Assembly (NCBI GenBank): GCA_902783005.1
Contig: CACZPI010000074.1
Location: 1-64,000, forward strand
Length of the DNA stretch: 64,000 nt
Source of the DNA: an uncultured Ruminococcus sp.
Lineage (GTDB): Bacteria > Bacillota > Clostridia > Oscillospirales > Ruminococcaceae
Direction: 5' to 3'
In this document: positions 1 through 8,453 of the stretch, piece by piece
Layout of the letters: every line of letters begins with the position of its first letter
Position numbering within the stretch: position 1 is the stretch's first letter
Notes under the pieces: model-generated
Database searches by the model: none
Told to the model about the DNA's origin: nothing
What the model saw: the letters and a program-made list of their open reading frames with translations, nothing else
Position numbers and translations under genes: made by a program

Positions 1-1166
1 AGAGAAGCGCCGCCGCCGGTGGAGATGTGGCTCATCTTGTCAGCGAAGCCGAGCTGCATAACGGCTGCTGCGGAGTCGCCGCCGCCGATGATGGTGGTAG
101 CATCGGTCTCAGCCAGTGCCTTGGCAACTGCGATGGTGCCCTGTGCGAGAGTCGGGTTCTCGAATACACCCATCGGGCCGTTCCATACAACGGTCTTGGC
201 AGTCTTGACAGCCTCAGCAAAGAGCTTCTGGGTCTCGGTGCCGATGTCCAGACCCATCTTGTCAGCCGGGATCTCGGAGGACTTGACATTCTCAATGGCG
301 ATCGGAGCGTCGATCGGATCCGGGAAGGATGCTGCAACAGCGGTATCTACCGGCAGGAGGATCTTCTTGCCGAGAGACTCAGCCTTGGCGAGCATCTCCT
401 TGCAGTAATCGAGCTTCTCATCGTCTACGAGAGACTGGCCGATGGAGCCGCCCTGTGCCTTGATGAAGGTGTAGGCCATGCCGCCGCCGATGATGAGGGT
501 ATCGCACTTCTCAAGCAGGTTGGAAATAACATTCAGCTTGTCAGCAACCTTGGCGCCGCCGAGAATGGCAACGAACGGACGAACCGGATCCTCAACAGCA
601 TTGCCGAGGTACTGGATCTCCTTCTGCATCAGGTAGCCGACTGCGGTCTCCTTGACGAACTTGGTCACGCCGGCAGTGGAAGCATGTGCGCGGTGTGCGG
701 AGCCGAAAGCATCCATTACGAATACCTGACCGTCAACAAGGTCAGCGAGCTCCTTGGCGAACTCCTCGCCGTTCTTGGTCTCCTCAGCGCCGCGGAAGCG
801 GGTGTTCTGGAGCACGACGATCTCGCCGTCCTGCATTGCAGCGACAGCAGCCTTGGCATTGTCGCCGACTACAGTATCATCATTGGCAAAGGTAACCTTT
901 GCAGAAACCAGCTCAGCCAGACGGTCAGCAGCCGGCTTCAGGGAGAACTTCTCCTCCGGGCCGTTCTTCGGCTTGCCGAGGTGAGAGCACAGAACGACCT
1001 TGGCGCCGTTCTCGACCAGCTTGTTGATGGTCGGCAGTGCAGCCTGGATTCTGTTGTCATTGGTGATGACGCCGTCCTTGAGCGGAACGTTGAAGTCCAC
1101 TCTGACAAGAACCTTCTTGCCCTTTACGTCGATATCCTCTACGGTAACCTTGTTCAAACCTGCCAT
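1..1166 (-). CDS. pgk: Phosphoglycerate kinase, C-terminal end cut by the window edge
   Basis: Glycolytic enzyme that transfers a phosphate from 1,3-bisphosphoglycerate to ADP in the cytoplasm. The minus-strand translation begins [20 protein letters not shown] and contains the PGK hallmarks [33 protein letters not shown] and, at the window edge, GGGDSAAAV followed by HISTGGGA. About 385 residues are present; full-length PGK is near 400, so only the last few are missing. The ATG at 1166 is set by a GAAAGGA ribosome site about 8 bases upstream. It has its own promoter and a leader of about 80 bases. The family call is firm. Confidence 0.97.
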   Translation of the reverse strand, partial: MAGLNKVTVEDIDVKGKKVLVRVDFNVPLKDGVITNDNRIQAALPTINKLVENGAKVVLCSHLGKPKNGPEEKFSLKPAADRLAELVSAKVTFANDDTVVGDNAKAAVAAMQDGEIVVLQNTRFRGAEETKNGEEFAKELADLVDGQVFVMDAFGSAHRAHASTAGVTKFVKETAVGYLMQKEIQYLGNAVEDPVRPFVAILGGAKVADKLNVISNLLEKCDTLIIGGGMAYTFIKAQGGSIGQSLVDDEKLDYCKEMLAKAESLGKKILLPVDTAVAASFPDPIDAPIAIENVKSSEIPADKMGLDIGTETQKLFAEAVKTAKTVVWNGPMGVFENPTLAQGTIAVAKALAETDATTIIGGGDSAAAVMQLGFADKMSHISTGGGAS

Positions 1167-1216
1167 TGTTATGACATCCTTTCAAATATATTTGCCCTTG
1201 CAGGCGGTTTTGGTTC

Positions 1217-1244
1217 GGTATGACAGACGAATGTCAATCATACC
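1217..1244. other. Inverted repeat in the pgk 5' leader
   Basis: GGTATGA and TCATACC flank a 14-base centre that can pair further (GAC/GTC). It lies in the transcribed leader of pgk, between the promoter and the start codon. It could be an mRNA hairpin or a protein site. No known regulatory family was recognised. Confidence 0.35.
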
Positions 1245-1252
1245 ACGCTACT

Positions 1253-1281
1253 ATTATACACTATTTTTCCGGTTTCTGCAA
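1253..1281 (-). promoter_or_regulatory. Promoter for pgk
   Basis: On the minus strand TTGCAG (1281-1276) and TATAAT (1258-1253) are separated by 17 bases, a near-consensus sigma-A promoter. The predicted start of transcription is near 1246, giving a leader of about 80 bases. Confidence 0.8.
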
Positions 1282-1339
1282 GGGGGATTTGCTAAAATTT
1301 TATATTTTTTCATAAATCCCCCGTCCCGCCCGCTCCTTC

Positions 1340-1369
1340 TTGACAAATCCGCATCCGATGTGGTATGAT
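1340..1369 (+). promoter_or_regulatory. Promoter for the DUF4250-VanZ set
   Basis: TTGACA (1340-1345) and TATGAT (1364-1369) are 18 bases apart, with a TGG extended -10. It lies about 34 bases upstream of the DUF4250 start. Confidence 0.75.
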
Positions 1370-1402
1370 AAAAGCAGACAAACGCATGAAAGGAGCATGA
1401 CA

Positions 1403-1579
1403 ATGACACTTCCGAATGACCCCGCCATTCTCGTGAGCTACCTCAACACCCAGCTCCGGGATTTCTACCCCTCGCTCGAGGAATTCTGCAAGACCAATGA
1501 CTGCGATATGCAGGCGATCCTCGACAAGCTCAGAACCATCGGCTACGAATACGACGCAGCGCAAAACCGCTTCCGATGA
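1403..1579 (+). CDS. DUF4250 family small protein
   Basis: A 58-residue protein beginning MTLPNDPAILVSYLNTQLRD. It matches the DUF4250 pattern: a PND start, the LRDFYPSL block and a C-terminal IGYEYD. This family is common in clostridia and has no established function. An ATG at 1397 sits directly against the AAGGAG ribosome site (1390-1395), so the ATG at 1403, with 7-base spacing, is preferred. The stop overlaps the start of the following VanZ gene (ATGA), which implies translational coupling. Confidence 0.85.
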   Translation: MTLPNDPAILVSYLNTQLRDFYPSLEEFCKTNDCDMQAILDKLRTIGYEYDAAQNRFR

Positions 1580-2121
1580 GCAGGCGCATCACCGGCCGGA
1601 CTGTCCTGGAGGGCGTGCTGCTGACTCTCTGCATCGCCTACACGCTCGCAATGCTGTACCTGCTGTTCTTTGAGCGGGTCTTCAATCATCCGAGCATGTT
1701 CTACAACCGGGATCCGTCCGTACCGTATCTGAAAACGATCTGGCAGCACCTGCATCTGCGCCCGCTGGTCACGATCCGGCAATTCGCAAAGCAGCTCATC
1801 GGACATACCGTTTCCTACCGGAAGCTGTTCTTTGATTTCGCCTTCGGCAATCTGTTCGGGAATGTGCTGTTTTTCATTCCGATCGGGCTGTTCGTGCCGC
1901 ATTATTTTCCGGACTGCCGCAGGCCGTTCTATTTCTTTGCCACGGTGCTGGCGCTGGATTTCACCATTGAGCTGACGCAGCTTCTGACGCTGACAGGCTC
2001 CTTTGACATTGACGATGTGATCCTCAATACGGCAGGGGCACTGCTGGGATATGCTTGTTACAGCGCCGCTGCCTTCTTTATGCATCACCGGAGGGAGGAT
2101 TCCGATGGAAGAAACACCTGA
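1576..2121 (+). CDS. VanZ-like integral membrane protein
   Basis: A 181-residue membrane protein with about four hydrophobic segments. It carries the VanZ family signature NLFGNVLFFIPIGLFVP, then a helix with ELTQLLTLTGSFDIDDVILNTAG split across two blocks. VanZ proteins are small membrane proteins; in a few cases they give low-level teicoplanin resistance, but most have no known role. The gene overlaps the preceding stop by 4 bases and its own stop overlaps the next start, so the three genes form one transcript. There are no van genes nearby, so a resistance role is not implied. Confidence 0.88.
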   Translation: MSRRITGRTVLEGVLLTLCIAYTLAMLYLLFFERVFNHPSMFYNRDPSVPYLKTIWQHLHLRPLVTIRQFAKQLIGHTVSYRKLFFDFAFGNLFGNVLFFIPIGLFVPHYFPDCRRPFYFFATVLALDFTIELTQLLTLTGSFDIDDVILNTAGALLGYACYSAAAFFMHHRREDSDGRNT

Positions 2122-2386
2122 AAAGATCAAATTCATCTGCCGCATGACCGGCGGCACCTATTCCGAAGAGGTGCGCACGAACGAACAGGCACACAGCGCC
2201 CCTGTGACAGCCGACGAGCAGTCCGCGCAGCAGCTCCTGCATGCCTTTGCGCCCGATGCATTGCTGCGGGAAATGGCGCAGACCGGCGGCGGGGATGCCG
2301 TGCTGGTATTCCGCACGGATTCCGTACAGATGCAGGAATTCCGGACGCTGCTGGAAACCGGCGAGCCGCCTGTGAAGGAAAAATAA
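2105..2386 (+). CDS. Hypothetical small protein
   Basis: A 93-residue acidic, soluble-looking protein starting MEETPEKIKFICRMTGGTY. The ATG at 2105 lies inside the end of the VanZ gene and is preceded by a GGAGGGAGG ribosome site, so it is probably translated by coupling. A longer in-frame start at 2051 has no ribosome site. No domain was recognised: no signal peptide, membrane span or cysteine cluster. Its overlap with VanZ is the main reason to consider it real. Confidence 0.7.
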   Translation: MEETPEKIKFICRMTGGTYSEEVRTNEQAHSAPVTADEQSAQQLLHAFAPDALLREMAQTGGGDAVLVFRTDSVQMQEFRTLLETGEPPVKEK

Positions 2387-2447
2387 TACAAATCTGTCAC
2401 AGAACGGAAACAGTTCTGACGATTTGTAGAAAAAACACAGAACCGGC

Positions 2448-2476
2448 TTGACAAACGATCCGGGATGTGGTAAAAT
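2448..2476 (+). promoter_or_regulatory. Promoter for the zinc-ribbon protein
   Basis: TTGACA (2448-2453), 17-base spacer, TAAAAT (2471-2476) with a TGG extended -10. It lies about 65 bases upstream of the start codon. Confidence 0.82.
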
Positions 2477-2540
2477 TGATTACAGACAGCAAGGCTGTCG
2501 TCTATCAAAATTTTGAGATGAACATTAGGAGGTATGTACC

Positions 2541-3068
2541 ATGGCAGGACTGTTTGATCGTCTGAAGCAGACCGCAGAAAAGGCGGCTTCCACCGCACAG
2601 AGCGCTGCTCAGAGCGCTGCCGAGACCGCTAAGAAGACCGCTGAGAAGGTCAAGATCAACAACGCCATTTCTTCGGCTGAGTCGAAGATGAAGGCCGCGT
2701 ATGTCGAGATCGGCAAGAAGTATGAGGAAGTATTCGCCGGCAATTACGGCGAGGAGTTTGCAGATCTCATCAACGAGATCGCTGAGCTCAAGAGCTCTAT
2801 CGAGGTATCCCGCGCCGAGCTGGCTGCTGTGGACAATGCACAGATCTGCGAGAAGTGCGGCAAGTATGTACAGAAGGGTCAGAAGTTCTGCCCGAACTGC
2901 GGTGCAGAACAGCCTGAGCCTGTAGAAGAGGCACCTGCTGCCGAGGAAGCTCCGGCTGAGACCGCCAAGGAGGCTGTCCGCGAGGTTACCGATGCGGCTG
3001 CTGACGTTGTGGCTGATGTCGCTGACGCTGCCAAGGATGCCATTGATCCTTCCTCCTCTGAGGAATAA
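2541..3068 (+). CDS. Zinc-ribbon protein with helical N-terminus
   Basis: A 175-residue cytoplasmic protein. Residues 1-100 are an alanine- and lysine-rich helical region likely to form a coiled coil. A single zinc ribbon follows with Cys103, Cys106, Cys117 and Cys120 (CEKC and CPNC), then an acidic alanine-rich tail. The ATG at 2541 has an AGGAGG ribosome site. It is a single-gene unit with a strong promoter and a terminator. Such zinc-ribbon/coiled-coil proteins are frequent in Ruminococcus-like genomes; the function is unknown, with scaffolding or nucleic-acid contact as plain guesses. Confidence 0.8.
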   Translation: MAGLFDRLKQTAEKAASTAQSAAQSAAETAKKTAEKVKINNAISSAESKMKAAYVEIGKKYEEVFAGNYGEEFADLINEIAELKSSIEVSRAELAAVDNAQICEKCGKYVQKGQKFCPNCGAEQPEPVEEAPAAEEAPAETAKEAVREVTDAAADVVADVADAAKDAIDPSSSEE

Positions 3069-3088
3069 TTCCATACCGTAAACGAATT

Positions 3089-3118
3089 CCCCTGACAACC
3101 GTCAGGGGGATTTTCTTC
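3089..3118 (+). terminator. Terminator after the zinc-ribbon gene
   Basis: CCCCTGAC (3089-3096) pairs with GTCAGGGG (3101-3108) around a 4-base loop, followed by GATTTTCTTC. The right arm overlaps the end of the duplicated coaBC tail. Confidence 0.85.
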
Positions 3119-3226
3119 TTTCAGCAAAACATCTCTGTCAGTCCATCCGGGAAAGGATCGTATCCAGGATCCGGTGGGCAGCCTCCTCCTTGCTCATGAG
3201 GGGCAGCTCCGTGTCCGAATCCGGGG
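3104..3226 (-). repeat. Inverted copy of the coaBC 3' end
   Basis: Read on the minus strand, these 123 bases match 19570-19692 at 119 of 123 positions. The match covers the last 29 codons of coaBC, its stop codon and about 33 bases beyond. Identity stops abruptly on both sides. The two copies are about 16.4 kb apart in opposite orientations. See the paired entry at 19570. Confidence 0.93.
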
Positions 3227-3356
3227 AGGAGGCAGAGAAAGTAGGGGAAACAGAAAACGTAAAACCAGTCGATTCGGGAAGAAGCTCCGGCAGCAGTCTG
3301 TCATACGAATATCTGAAGGGTTCCGGATGTTCTATAATACAAATAAAAACGCACAT
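3138..3356 (-). pseudogene. Open frame ending in a copied CoaB tail
   Basis: A 72-codon open frame. Its last 29 codons (PDSDTELPLMSKEEAAHRIL and on) repeat the coaBC C-terminus with one amino-acid change, in the same frame. The first 43 residues do not resemble CoaBC or anything recognised. There is no clear ribosome site. It is most likely a remnant left by the duplication, not a functional gene. Confidence 0.6.
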
Positions 3357-3446
3357 AAAATGAAAAAGTTCATAGAATGTGCTGGACTTTGCTCCGATTT
3401 TGTTCTATACTATAGATAGTACTTGCTTTACGAAGGAGGAACTGCA
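3227..3446. other. Intergenic stretch before the glycosyltransferase gene
   Basis: AT-richer than its surroundings. It contains the fragment entry above and a weak promoter for the next gene. No RNA gene or repeat was recognised beyond the duplicated segment. Confidence 0.5.
3383..3411 (+). promoter_or_regulatory. Probable promoter for the glycosyltransferase operon
   Basis: TGGACT (3383-3388), 17-base spacer, TATACT (3406-3411). The -35 box is imperfect, but the -10 box and position (about 35 bases before the start codon) fit. Confidence 0.5.
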
Positions 3447-5015
3447 ATGAAAGTATGTCTGCTCAACGATTCCTTTCCGCCCGTCATTGACGGCGTGGCG
3501 ACCACAGTCACGAATTATGCCTCCATCCTCACACAGACCGGACGCGCACAGGTGGTTGTGGGAACACCGAAATACCCGGATGTCGATTACACCGGGTATC
3601 CGTTCGAGGTGGTGCCGTATACCAGCTTTGACCTGCCGGATATTGCCGACGGGTACCGTGCGGGCAATCCGCTGGCCATGAAGGCACTCAGCCGCCTGTC
3701 CAAATTCCAGCCGGATATTATCCATGTCCATTGTCCGGCGGCCTCTGCGATCATGGGGCGCGTGCTGCGCAATGAAACGGATGCCCCGATGATCTTCACC
3801 TATCACACTAAGTACGATCAGGATATTGCCCGCGCCGTGAAGTCCGAGCATATCCAGAATGAAGCCATCAAAGCAATGATCGCCAACATCTCCGCTGCCG
3901 ATGAGGTCTGGACAGTCAGCCAGGGCGCCGGCGACAATCTGCGTTCCCTCGGCTATGAAGGCGAGATCCGTGTTGTTTCCAACGGCGTTGACTTTGAGAA
4001 AGGCCGTGCCGATGCTGCCCTTGTGGACAAGGCGGTTGCCGGGTATGACCTTCCGGCAGGCGTGCCGATGTTTCTCTTTGTCGGCCGCATCATCAATTAC
4101 AAGGGGCTGCCCCTCATTCTCGATGCCATGCAGCGTCTGACGGCAGCAGGGCAGGATTACCGGATGGTCTTCATCGGCGCCGGCGTCGATGCTCCCGGAT
4201 TGCAGGAAACCGTCCGCAGGGCGGGCATTTCCCTGGACATCCGGCAGGAGGACGGCACGCTGACCTCCGAGACCGGCTCGCAGAAATGCGGCAAGGTCAT
4301 TTTCACCGGGCCTGTCTATGACCGCAGCATCCTGCGCGGCTGGAATACACGGGCAGACCTCTTCCTGTTCCCGTCCACCTACGACACCAACGGCATTGTC
4401 GTGCGCGAGGCGGCCGCCTGCGGTCTGGCAAGCGTCCTCATCAAGGGCTCCTGCGCCGCCGAGGGCATCACCCATGCCCGCAACGGCTACACGGTGGACG
4501 AGACAGGCGAAGCCATTGCAGCGCTGCTTTTAGAGATCGGAACCGATCTGGAAACGATGCATACGGTCGGCCAGCATGCGATGGATGAGATCTATATTTC
4601 GTGGGAGGAGAGCGTCATGCGGGCTGCCGACCGCTATCAGGTCGTGCTGGAAATGCAGCATGCGGGAACGCTCAAGCCCCGCCGTGACGGCAAATCCGAT
4701 AAATTCCTGCAAGCGACCACCGATGTCCTCGACGGGCTTTATGATGTATTCCACATCCCGAAGGCGCTCTGGTACGGCACGCAGAATGTGATCGGCGGAA
4801 GCCTGCTGGGGCTGCAGGACAGCCTGGCACGCATTCCGGAAAATCTGATGGGCATGCAGGAGAATTTCGCGGAGGCCGAGCAGTATCTCAGGCGCAAGCG
4901 CGAAGAGCTGCGCGAGAGCTGGCATGAATTCCGTGCGGAGACACGGGAGAATCTGCACGATGCCAGGGAGGAGCTGAAAGAGGAATGGAACAAAATCAGT
5001 GGTTCAAAGATGTAA
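3447..5015 (+). CDS. Glycosyltransferase family 4 with C-terminal coiled coil
   Basis: A 522-residue GT-B glycosyltransferase that should transfer a sugar from a nucleotide-sugar donor. The N-terminal Rossmann half begins MKVCLLNDSFPPVIDGVATT. The donor-binding half carries LFVGRIINYKGL and the GT4 E-x7-E region (TNGIVVREAAACGL). This layout resembles diacylglycerol glucosyltransferases of Firmicutes; the acceptor is not shown by the sequence. Residues from about 415 to 522 form an unusual tail: an amphipathic stretch followed by a charged coiled coil. The ATG at 3447 follows GAAGGAGG; a start at 3423 has no ribosome site. The end overlaps the next gene by 31 bases. Confidence 0.88.
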   Translation: MKVCLLNDSFPPVIDGVATTVTNYASILTQTGRAQVVVGTPKYPDVDYTGYPFEVVPYTSFDLPDIADGYRAGNPLAMKALSRLSKFQPDIIHVHCPAASAIMGRVLRNETDAPMIFTYHTKYDQDIARAVKSEHIQNEAIKAMIANISAADEVWTVSQGAGDNLRSLGYEGEIRVVSNGVDFEKGRADAALVDKAVAGYDLPAGVPMFLFVGRIINYKGLPLILDAMQRLTAAGQDYRMVFIGAGVDAPGLQETVRRAGISLDIRQEDGTLTSETGSQKCGKVIFTGPVYDRSILRGWNTRADLFLFPSTYDTNGIVVREAAACGLASVLIKGSCAAEGITHARNGYTVDETGEAIAALLLEIGTDLETMHTVGQHAMDEIYISWEESVMRAADRYQVVLEMQHAGTLKPRRDGKSDKFLQATTDVLDGLYDVFHIPKALWYGTQNVIGGSLLGLQDSLARIPENLMGMQENFAEAEQYLRRKREELRESWHEFRAETRENLHDAREELKEEWNKISGSKM

Positions 5016-6628
5016 CCTTCTATCAGATCTGGACACGCAGCTTTGCCGACGGCAACGGCGACGGCATCGGTGATCTGTACGGCGTCTACGACAAGCTCGA
5101 TTACATCCGTTCCCTCGGCGTCGGCGGCATCTGGTTCTCGCCGCTGTATCCGTCCCCGAATGCGGATTACGGCTATGACATTTCGGATTACCGGGACATT
5201 CACCCGGATTTCGGGGATCTCCGGCAGTTTCAGCGCGTGCTTGACAAGGCGCACCGCCTCGGCATGCGGGTGCTGATGGATCTGGTGGTCAACCATACCT
5301 CCGACGAGCATCCGTGGTTTCAGGAGAGCCGGAAGAGCAGGAACAATCCTTACAGCGATTACTATATCTGGCGCGACAAGCCCAACAACTGGGATTCCCT
5401 CTTTGAAGGGAAGGCGTGGACGTATGACGAGGAGCGCGGGCAGTATTACCTGCATCTGTTCTCGAAGAAACAGCCGGATCTGAATATGGACAATCCCCGC
5501 GTGCGCCGGGAGGTGCGCGAGATCATGCGCTTCTGGCTGAATATGGGCGTGGACGGCTTCCGGGAGGATGTCATCAGCTTCATCTCGAAGCGTGAGGGAC
5601 TGCCGAACGGCCTGCCCATTCCGGCGGTCGGCGGGATGATGCACTACAAGGACGGCCCGCATATCCACGAATACCTCGGAGAATTCCGCCGGGTCGCGGA
5701 GGAATACGGCGCGGTGCAGATCGGGGAAAGCCCGATGACGACCGTCCGTTCTGCGCTGCATTATCTGACGGGCGAGACAAAGTCCATGGACATGATGATC
5801 TCCTTTGACCATATGCTGGCCGACTGCATCGGCACGGAGTACATGCATCTGCCATTCAGCCTGCGCCGGTACAAACGCGCCCTGACGCGCTGGCAGTATA
5901 CACTGGCCGGGCGCGGGGCATGGAATGTGCTGTATGTCGAGAATCACGACCACCCCCGCATCATCAGCCGCTACGGATCGGAGCGGTACTGGCGCGAAAG
6001 CGGGACAATGCTGGCGGTGAGCTATCTGTTTTTGCAGGGAACACCGTTCATTTATCAGGGGCAGGAGATCGGCATGACGAATATCCGTTTGCGGTCGATC
6101 GACGAATACCGGGACATTGCCTCAAAGCAGAATTACGAGCGCTTCCTGACCTTTGAATCTCCGGCGAAGCGTCTGCGGCGCGTGCATCTGTCGAGCCGCG
6201 ATTCCGCACGGACTCCGATGCAGTGGAATGCCGGCAGGAACGCGGGCTTCACCGCCGGAAAGCCGTGGTTTGTCGTCAATCCCAATTACCGGTATGTCAA
6301 TGTCGAACGCGAGGAACGCGACCGGCACAGCATTCTGCAATTCTACCGCAGATGCATTGCTCTCAGGTCGAAGAGCCGGGCGCTGCTGCGGGGGAGCTAC
6401 CGGGAATTCTACCCGCTGCATCCGCACATTTTCATGTATGAGCGGGTATACGGCAGCGCAGCCTATCTGATCGTCTGCAATTTCCGTGACAGCGAAACCG
6501 TCATTACGCTGCCGCCTGCTTACCGGGACAAGCCGCTTCAGCTCATGCTGGATAATTACCCCGGCAAGGACGGCATGTCTCCGGTCATGGAGGCCTATGA
6601 AGCGCGGGTATACCGCACCAAACGATAA
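4985..6628 (+). CDS. GH13 alpha-glucosidase (oligo-1,6-glucosidase type)
   Basis: A 547-residue glycoside hydrolase family 13 enzyme expected to release glucose from alpha-linked oligosaccharides in the cytoplasm (no signal peptide). It starts WFKDVTFYQIWTRSFADGNG. Region I is DLVVNHTSDEHPWF. The nucleophile is Asp195 in GFREDVI, the acid/base is Glu248 in QIGES, and the third acid is Asp322 in ENHDHPR. The family usually has GFRMDVI and HDQPR, so Glu194 and His323 are variations near the catalytic centre. It starts inside the end of the glycosyltransferase gene, so the two are translated as a pair. The exact substrate is not resolved. Confidence 0.9.
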   Translation: MEQNQWFKDVTFYQIWTRSFADGNGDGIGDLYGVYDKLDYIRSLGVGGIWFSPLYPSPNADYGYDISDYRDIHPDFGDLRQFQRVLDKAHRLGMRVLMDLVVNHTSDEHPWFQESRKSRNNPYSDYYIWRDKPNNWDSLFEGKAWTYDEERGQYYLHLFSKKQPDLNMDNPRVRREVREIMRFWLNMGVDGFREDVISFISKREGLPNGLPIPAVGGMMHYKDGPHIHEYLGEFRRVAEEYGAVQIGESPMTTVRSALHYLTGETKSMDMMISFDHMLADCIGTEYMHLPFSLRRYKRALTRWQYTLAGRGAWNVLYVENHDHPRIISRYGSERYWRESGTMLAVSYLFLQGTPFIYQGQEIGMTNIRLRSIDEYRDIASKQNYERFLTFESPAKRLRRVHLSSRDSARTPMQWNAGRNAGFTAGKPWFVVNPNYRYVNVEREERDRHSILQFYRRCIALRSKSRALLRGSYREFYPLHPHIFMYERVYGSAAYLIVCNFRDSETVITLPPAYRDKPLQLMLDNYPGKDGMSPVMEAYEARVYRTKR

Positions 6629-6650
6629 TACAAGCACAGGAGGGATCCCC

Positions 6651-7775
6651 ATGGGACTGACATTCCGCAAAAGCATCAAGATCTGCAAGGGCGTGAGCCT
6701 CAACGTCGGCAAGACCGGTGTCGGCGTGACCGTCAACAAGAACGGCCTGCGCTATTCGCTCAATACCAACGGCCGCACCTCCGTATCCGTGCCGAAGCTC
6801 GGCGTCGGCTATACCAACGCAGGGAGCAGCAAGCGCAAATCCACCTCCAAGCGCAAGCGCACCTACAAATCCGCTGCACAGAAGCAGAAGGAGGAGATCG
6901 CAAAGAAGAAGGCCGCTGCTGCCAAGGCCGATGAGCAGGAACAGAACCGGCTCAGGGTCGAGGAGCAGGACAATTATCTCGATCTGATCCGCAGCGTCCA
7001 CAAGGAATGCGACGACCCCATCGACTGGGCAGCCGTTCGGGATGCACAGCCGCCTTTTGAGAAGGGAAAGCCCGGGCCTGCCGAGGAGGAGGCTGCAAAG
7101 GCGCTTGCCAATTATACCCCGGGTCTTGGCGGGATGCTCTTCAAGAGCAAGGCTGAGCGCGACCGCAAGGCGCTCGAGGATGCCGTGACCGCCGCAAAGG
7201 CCGAGGATGCGGAGGAATATGCCGCATGGGAGGAGAGCGTGGCGTATGCCAAGCGCATTCTCGCCGGTGATACCGACGCCTATCTGGAAGCGCTTGAGGA
7301 GGCCAATCCCTTCGAGGATTTTGCCGACTACGGGAGCGATCTGGAATTCGGCACCGACAGGAAGAATGTCATGGAGATCGAATTTCGCGTCAAGTCCGGC
7401 GAGGTCATCCCGGAAAAGCGCTATTCCCTGACGAAAACCGGCAAGCTCTCCGAGAAGGACTTCACAAAGACGGAATTCTATGACATCATGCAGGATTATG
7501 TGTGCAGCTGCGCCGTCCGCCTTGCCCGCGAGCTGTTTGCGGTGCTGCCGGTCGATACCGTGCTTGTCCATGCGGTGGACGGGGCGCTCGATACCTCCAC
7601 CGGCCGCGAGTCGGAGGATACCATTCTCTCGGTCTGCTTCATCCGCGAGGGATTCGAGGACATCAATTTCGAGCGCATCGACCCGTCCGATTTCGTTGAG
7701 CGCTTCGAGACCAATATGAAATTTGCCAAGACCACCGGCTTCAGACCGGTGGAACGGGTACAGTATGAGGAATGA
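6651..7775 (+). CDS. DUF4236 domain protein
   Basis: A 374-residue soluble protein. The first 55 residues form a DUF4236 domain (FRKSIKICKGVSLNVGKTGV, followed by the glycine- and serine-rich SVSVPKLGVGYT part). A basic lysine/serine linker (60-80), a charged helical region and a C-terminal globular part of about 130 residues with no recognised family follow. The ATG at 6651 has an AGGAGGGA ribosome site. It is 22 bases after the glucosidase stop and probably on the same transcript. DUF4236 has no known function; it is often at the N-terminus of otherwise unrelated proteins. Confidence 0.82.
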   Translation: MGLTFRKSIKICKGVSLNVGKTGVGVTVNKNGLRYSLNTNGRTSVSVPKLGVGYTNAGSSKRKSTSKRKRTYKSAAQKQKEEIAKKKAAAAKADEQEQNRLRVEEQDNYLDLIRSVHKECDDPIDWAAVRDAQPPFEKGKPGPAEEEAAKALANYTPGLGGMLFKSKAERDRKALEDAVTAAKAEDAEEYAAWEESVAYAKRILAGDTDAYLEALEEANPFEDFADYGSDLEFGTDRKNVMEIEFRVKSGEVIPEKRYSLTKTGKLSEKDFTKTEFYDIMQDYVCSCAVRLARELFAVLPVDTVLVHAVDGALDTSTGRESEDTILSVCFIREGFEDINFERIDPSDFVERFETNMKFAKTTGFRPVERVQYEE

Positions 7776-7793
7776 CTTGCATTGGCTAACTCC

Positions 7794-7822
7794 TTGCAAT
7801 TCCCACCTGTTTCGTGTATAAT
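7794..7822 (+). promoter_or_regulatory. Promoter for the DUF6273-ldh pair
   Basis: TTGCAA (7794-7799), 17-base spacer, TATAAT (7817-7822). It lies 31 bases before the DUF6273 start. Confidence 0.85.
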
Positions 7823-7853
7823 AGAAACATACTTCAACGCAAGGAGCGATGCT

Positions 7854-8414
7854 ATGCAGACCCTTACCCTCGGCACCTATGCCGGTGCCCCGATCGAATG
7901 GCAGATCCTCAGCCGGAATAACGGGATCCTGCTGCTGTCCCGCTATGTTCTTGATGCCCGGAAGATCTTTCCCGACTGCATCTATATGAGCTGGGCACAG
8001 TCCTCTGTCCGGGAATGGCTCAATACTGCTTTTCTGAAAGCCGCCTTCACCCCGGAGGAGCAAACGCGCATTGCCGTGACACATGTGGAAACACCGGACA
8101 GCGCACCGACAGATGACCGGATCCTTCTGCTGTCGGCGGACGAGCTGACAAGGCTTCTGCCGCGGGCGGAGGAACGCATCACCCCTGCCGCGCCCCATGC
8201 TGTCAGGGCTTCGCGGGAGCTGCGGGATTTTACGGAGCTGCTGCCTTTTTACGGCGTTCACCGGAGCTGCTGGTGGTGGCTGCGCAATACCGATCCGACG
8301 GGGCATTCCGAGCCGAATCAGATGGGCACCGTCTGGTCTGACGGGACGATCTGCTATGAAGGACACTTCGTCAATTATGAACGCGGCATCCGTCCGGCGC
8401 TGCGCCTGCAATGA
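7854..8414 (+). CDS. DUF6273 domain protein
   Basis: A 186-residue protein with the DUF6273 fold pattern: an early IEWQILSRNNGILLLSRY block, then SSVREWLNTAFLKAAFTPEE, a central WWWLRNTD, and a C-terminal GIRPALRL. In larger proteins this domain is usually extracellular, but here it stands alone without a signal peptide. The ATG at 7854 is chosen because AAGGAG lies 7 bases upstream; the alternative ATG at 7849 is out of frame. No function is known. It is 39 bases upstream of ldh, with which it probably shares a transcript. Confidence 0.8.
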   Translation: MQTLTLGTYAGAPIEWQILSRNNGILLLSRYVLDARKIFPDCIYMSWAQSSVREWLNTAFLKAAFTPEEQTRIAVTHVETPDSAPTDDRILLLSADELTRLLPRAEERITPAAPHAVRASRELRDFTELLPFYGVHRSCWWWLRNTDPTGHSEPNQMGTVWSDGTICYEGHFVNYERGIRPALRLQ

Positions 8415-8453
8415 TACCAAGCCCGGAAACCGGGCAGAATAGGAGAATACGTT

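Noticed and set aside
27..1223. Long open frame on the plus strand opposite pgk
   Set aside because: It is antisense to an unmistakable phosphoglycerate kinase, has no ribosome site and shows only low-complexity reading typical of GC-rich shadow frames.
1576..2121. Glycopeptide resistance locus at the VanZ gene
   Set aside because: No vanR, vanS, vanH, vanA or vanX genes accompany it, and VanZ-like proteins are common without resistance.
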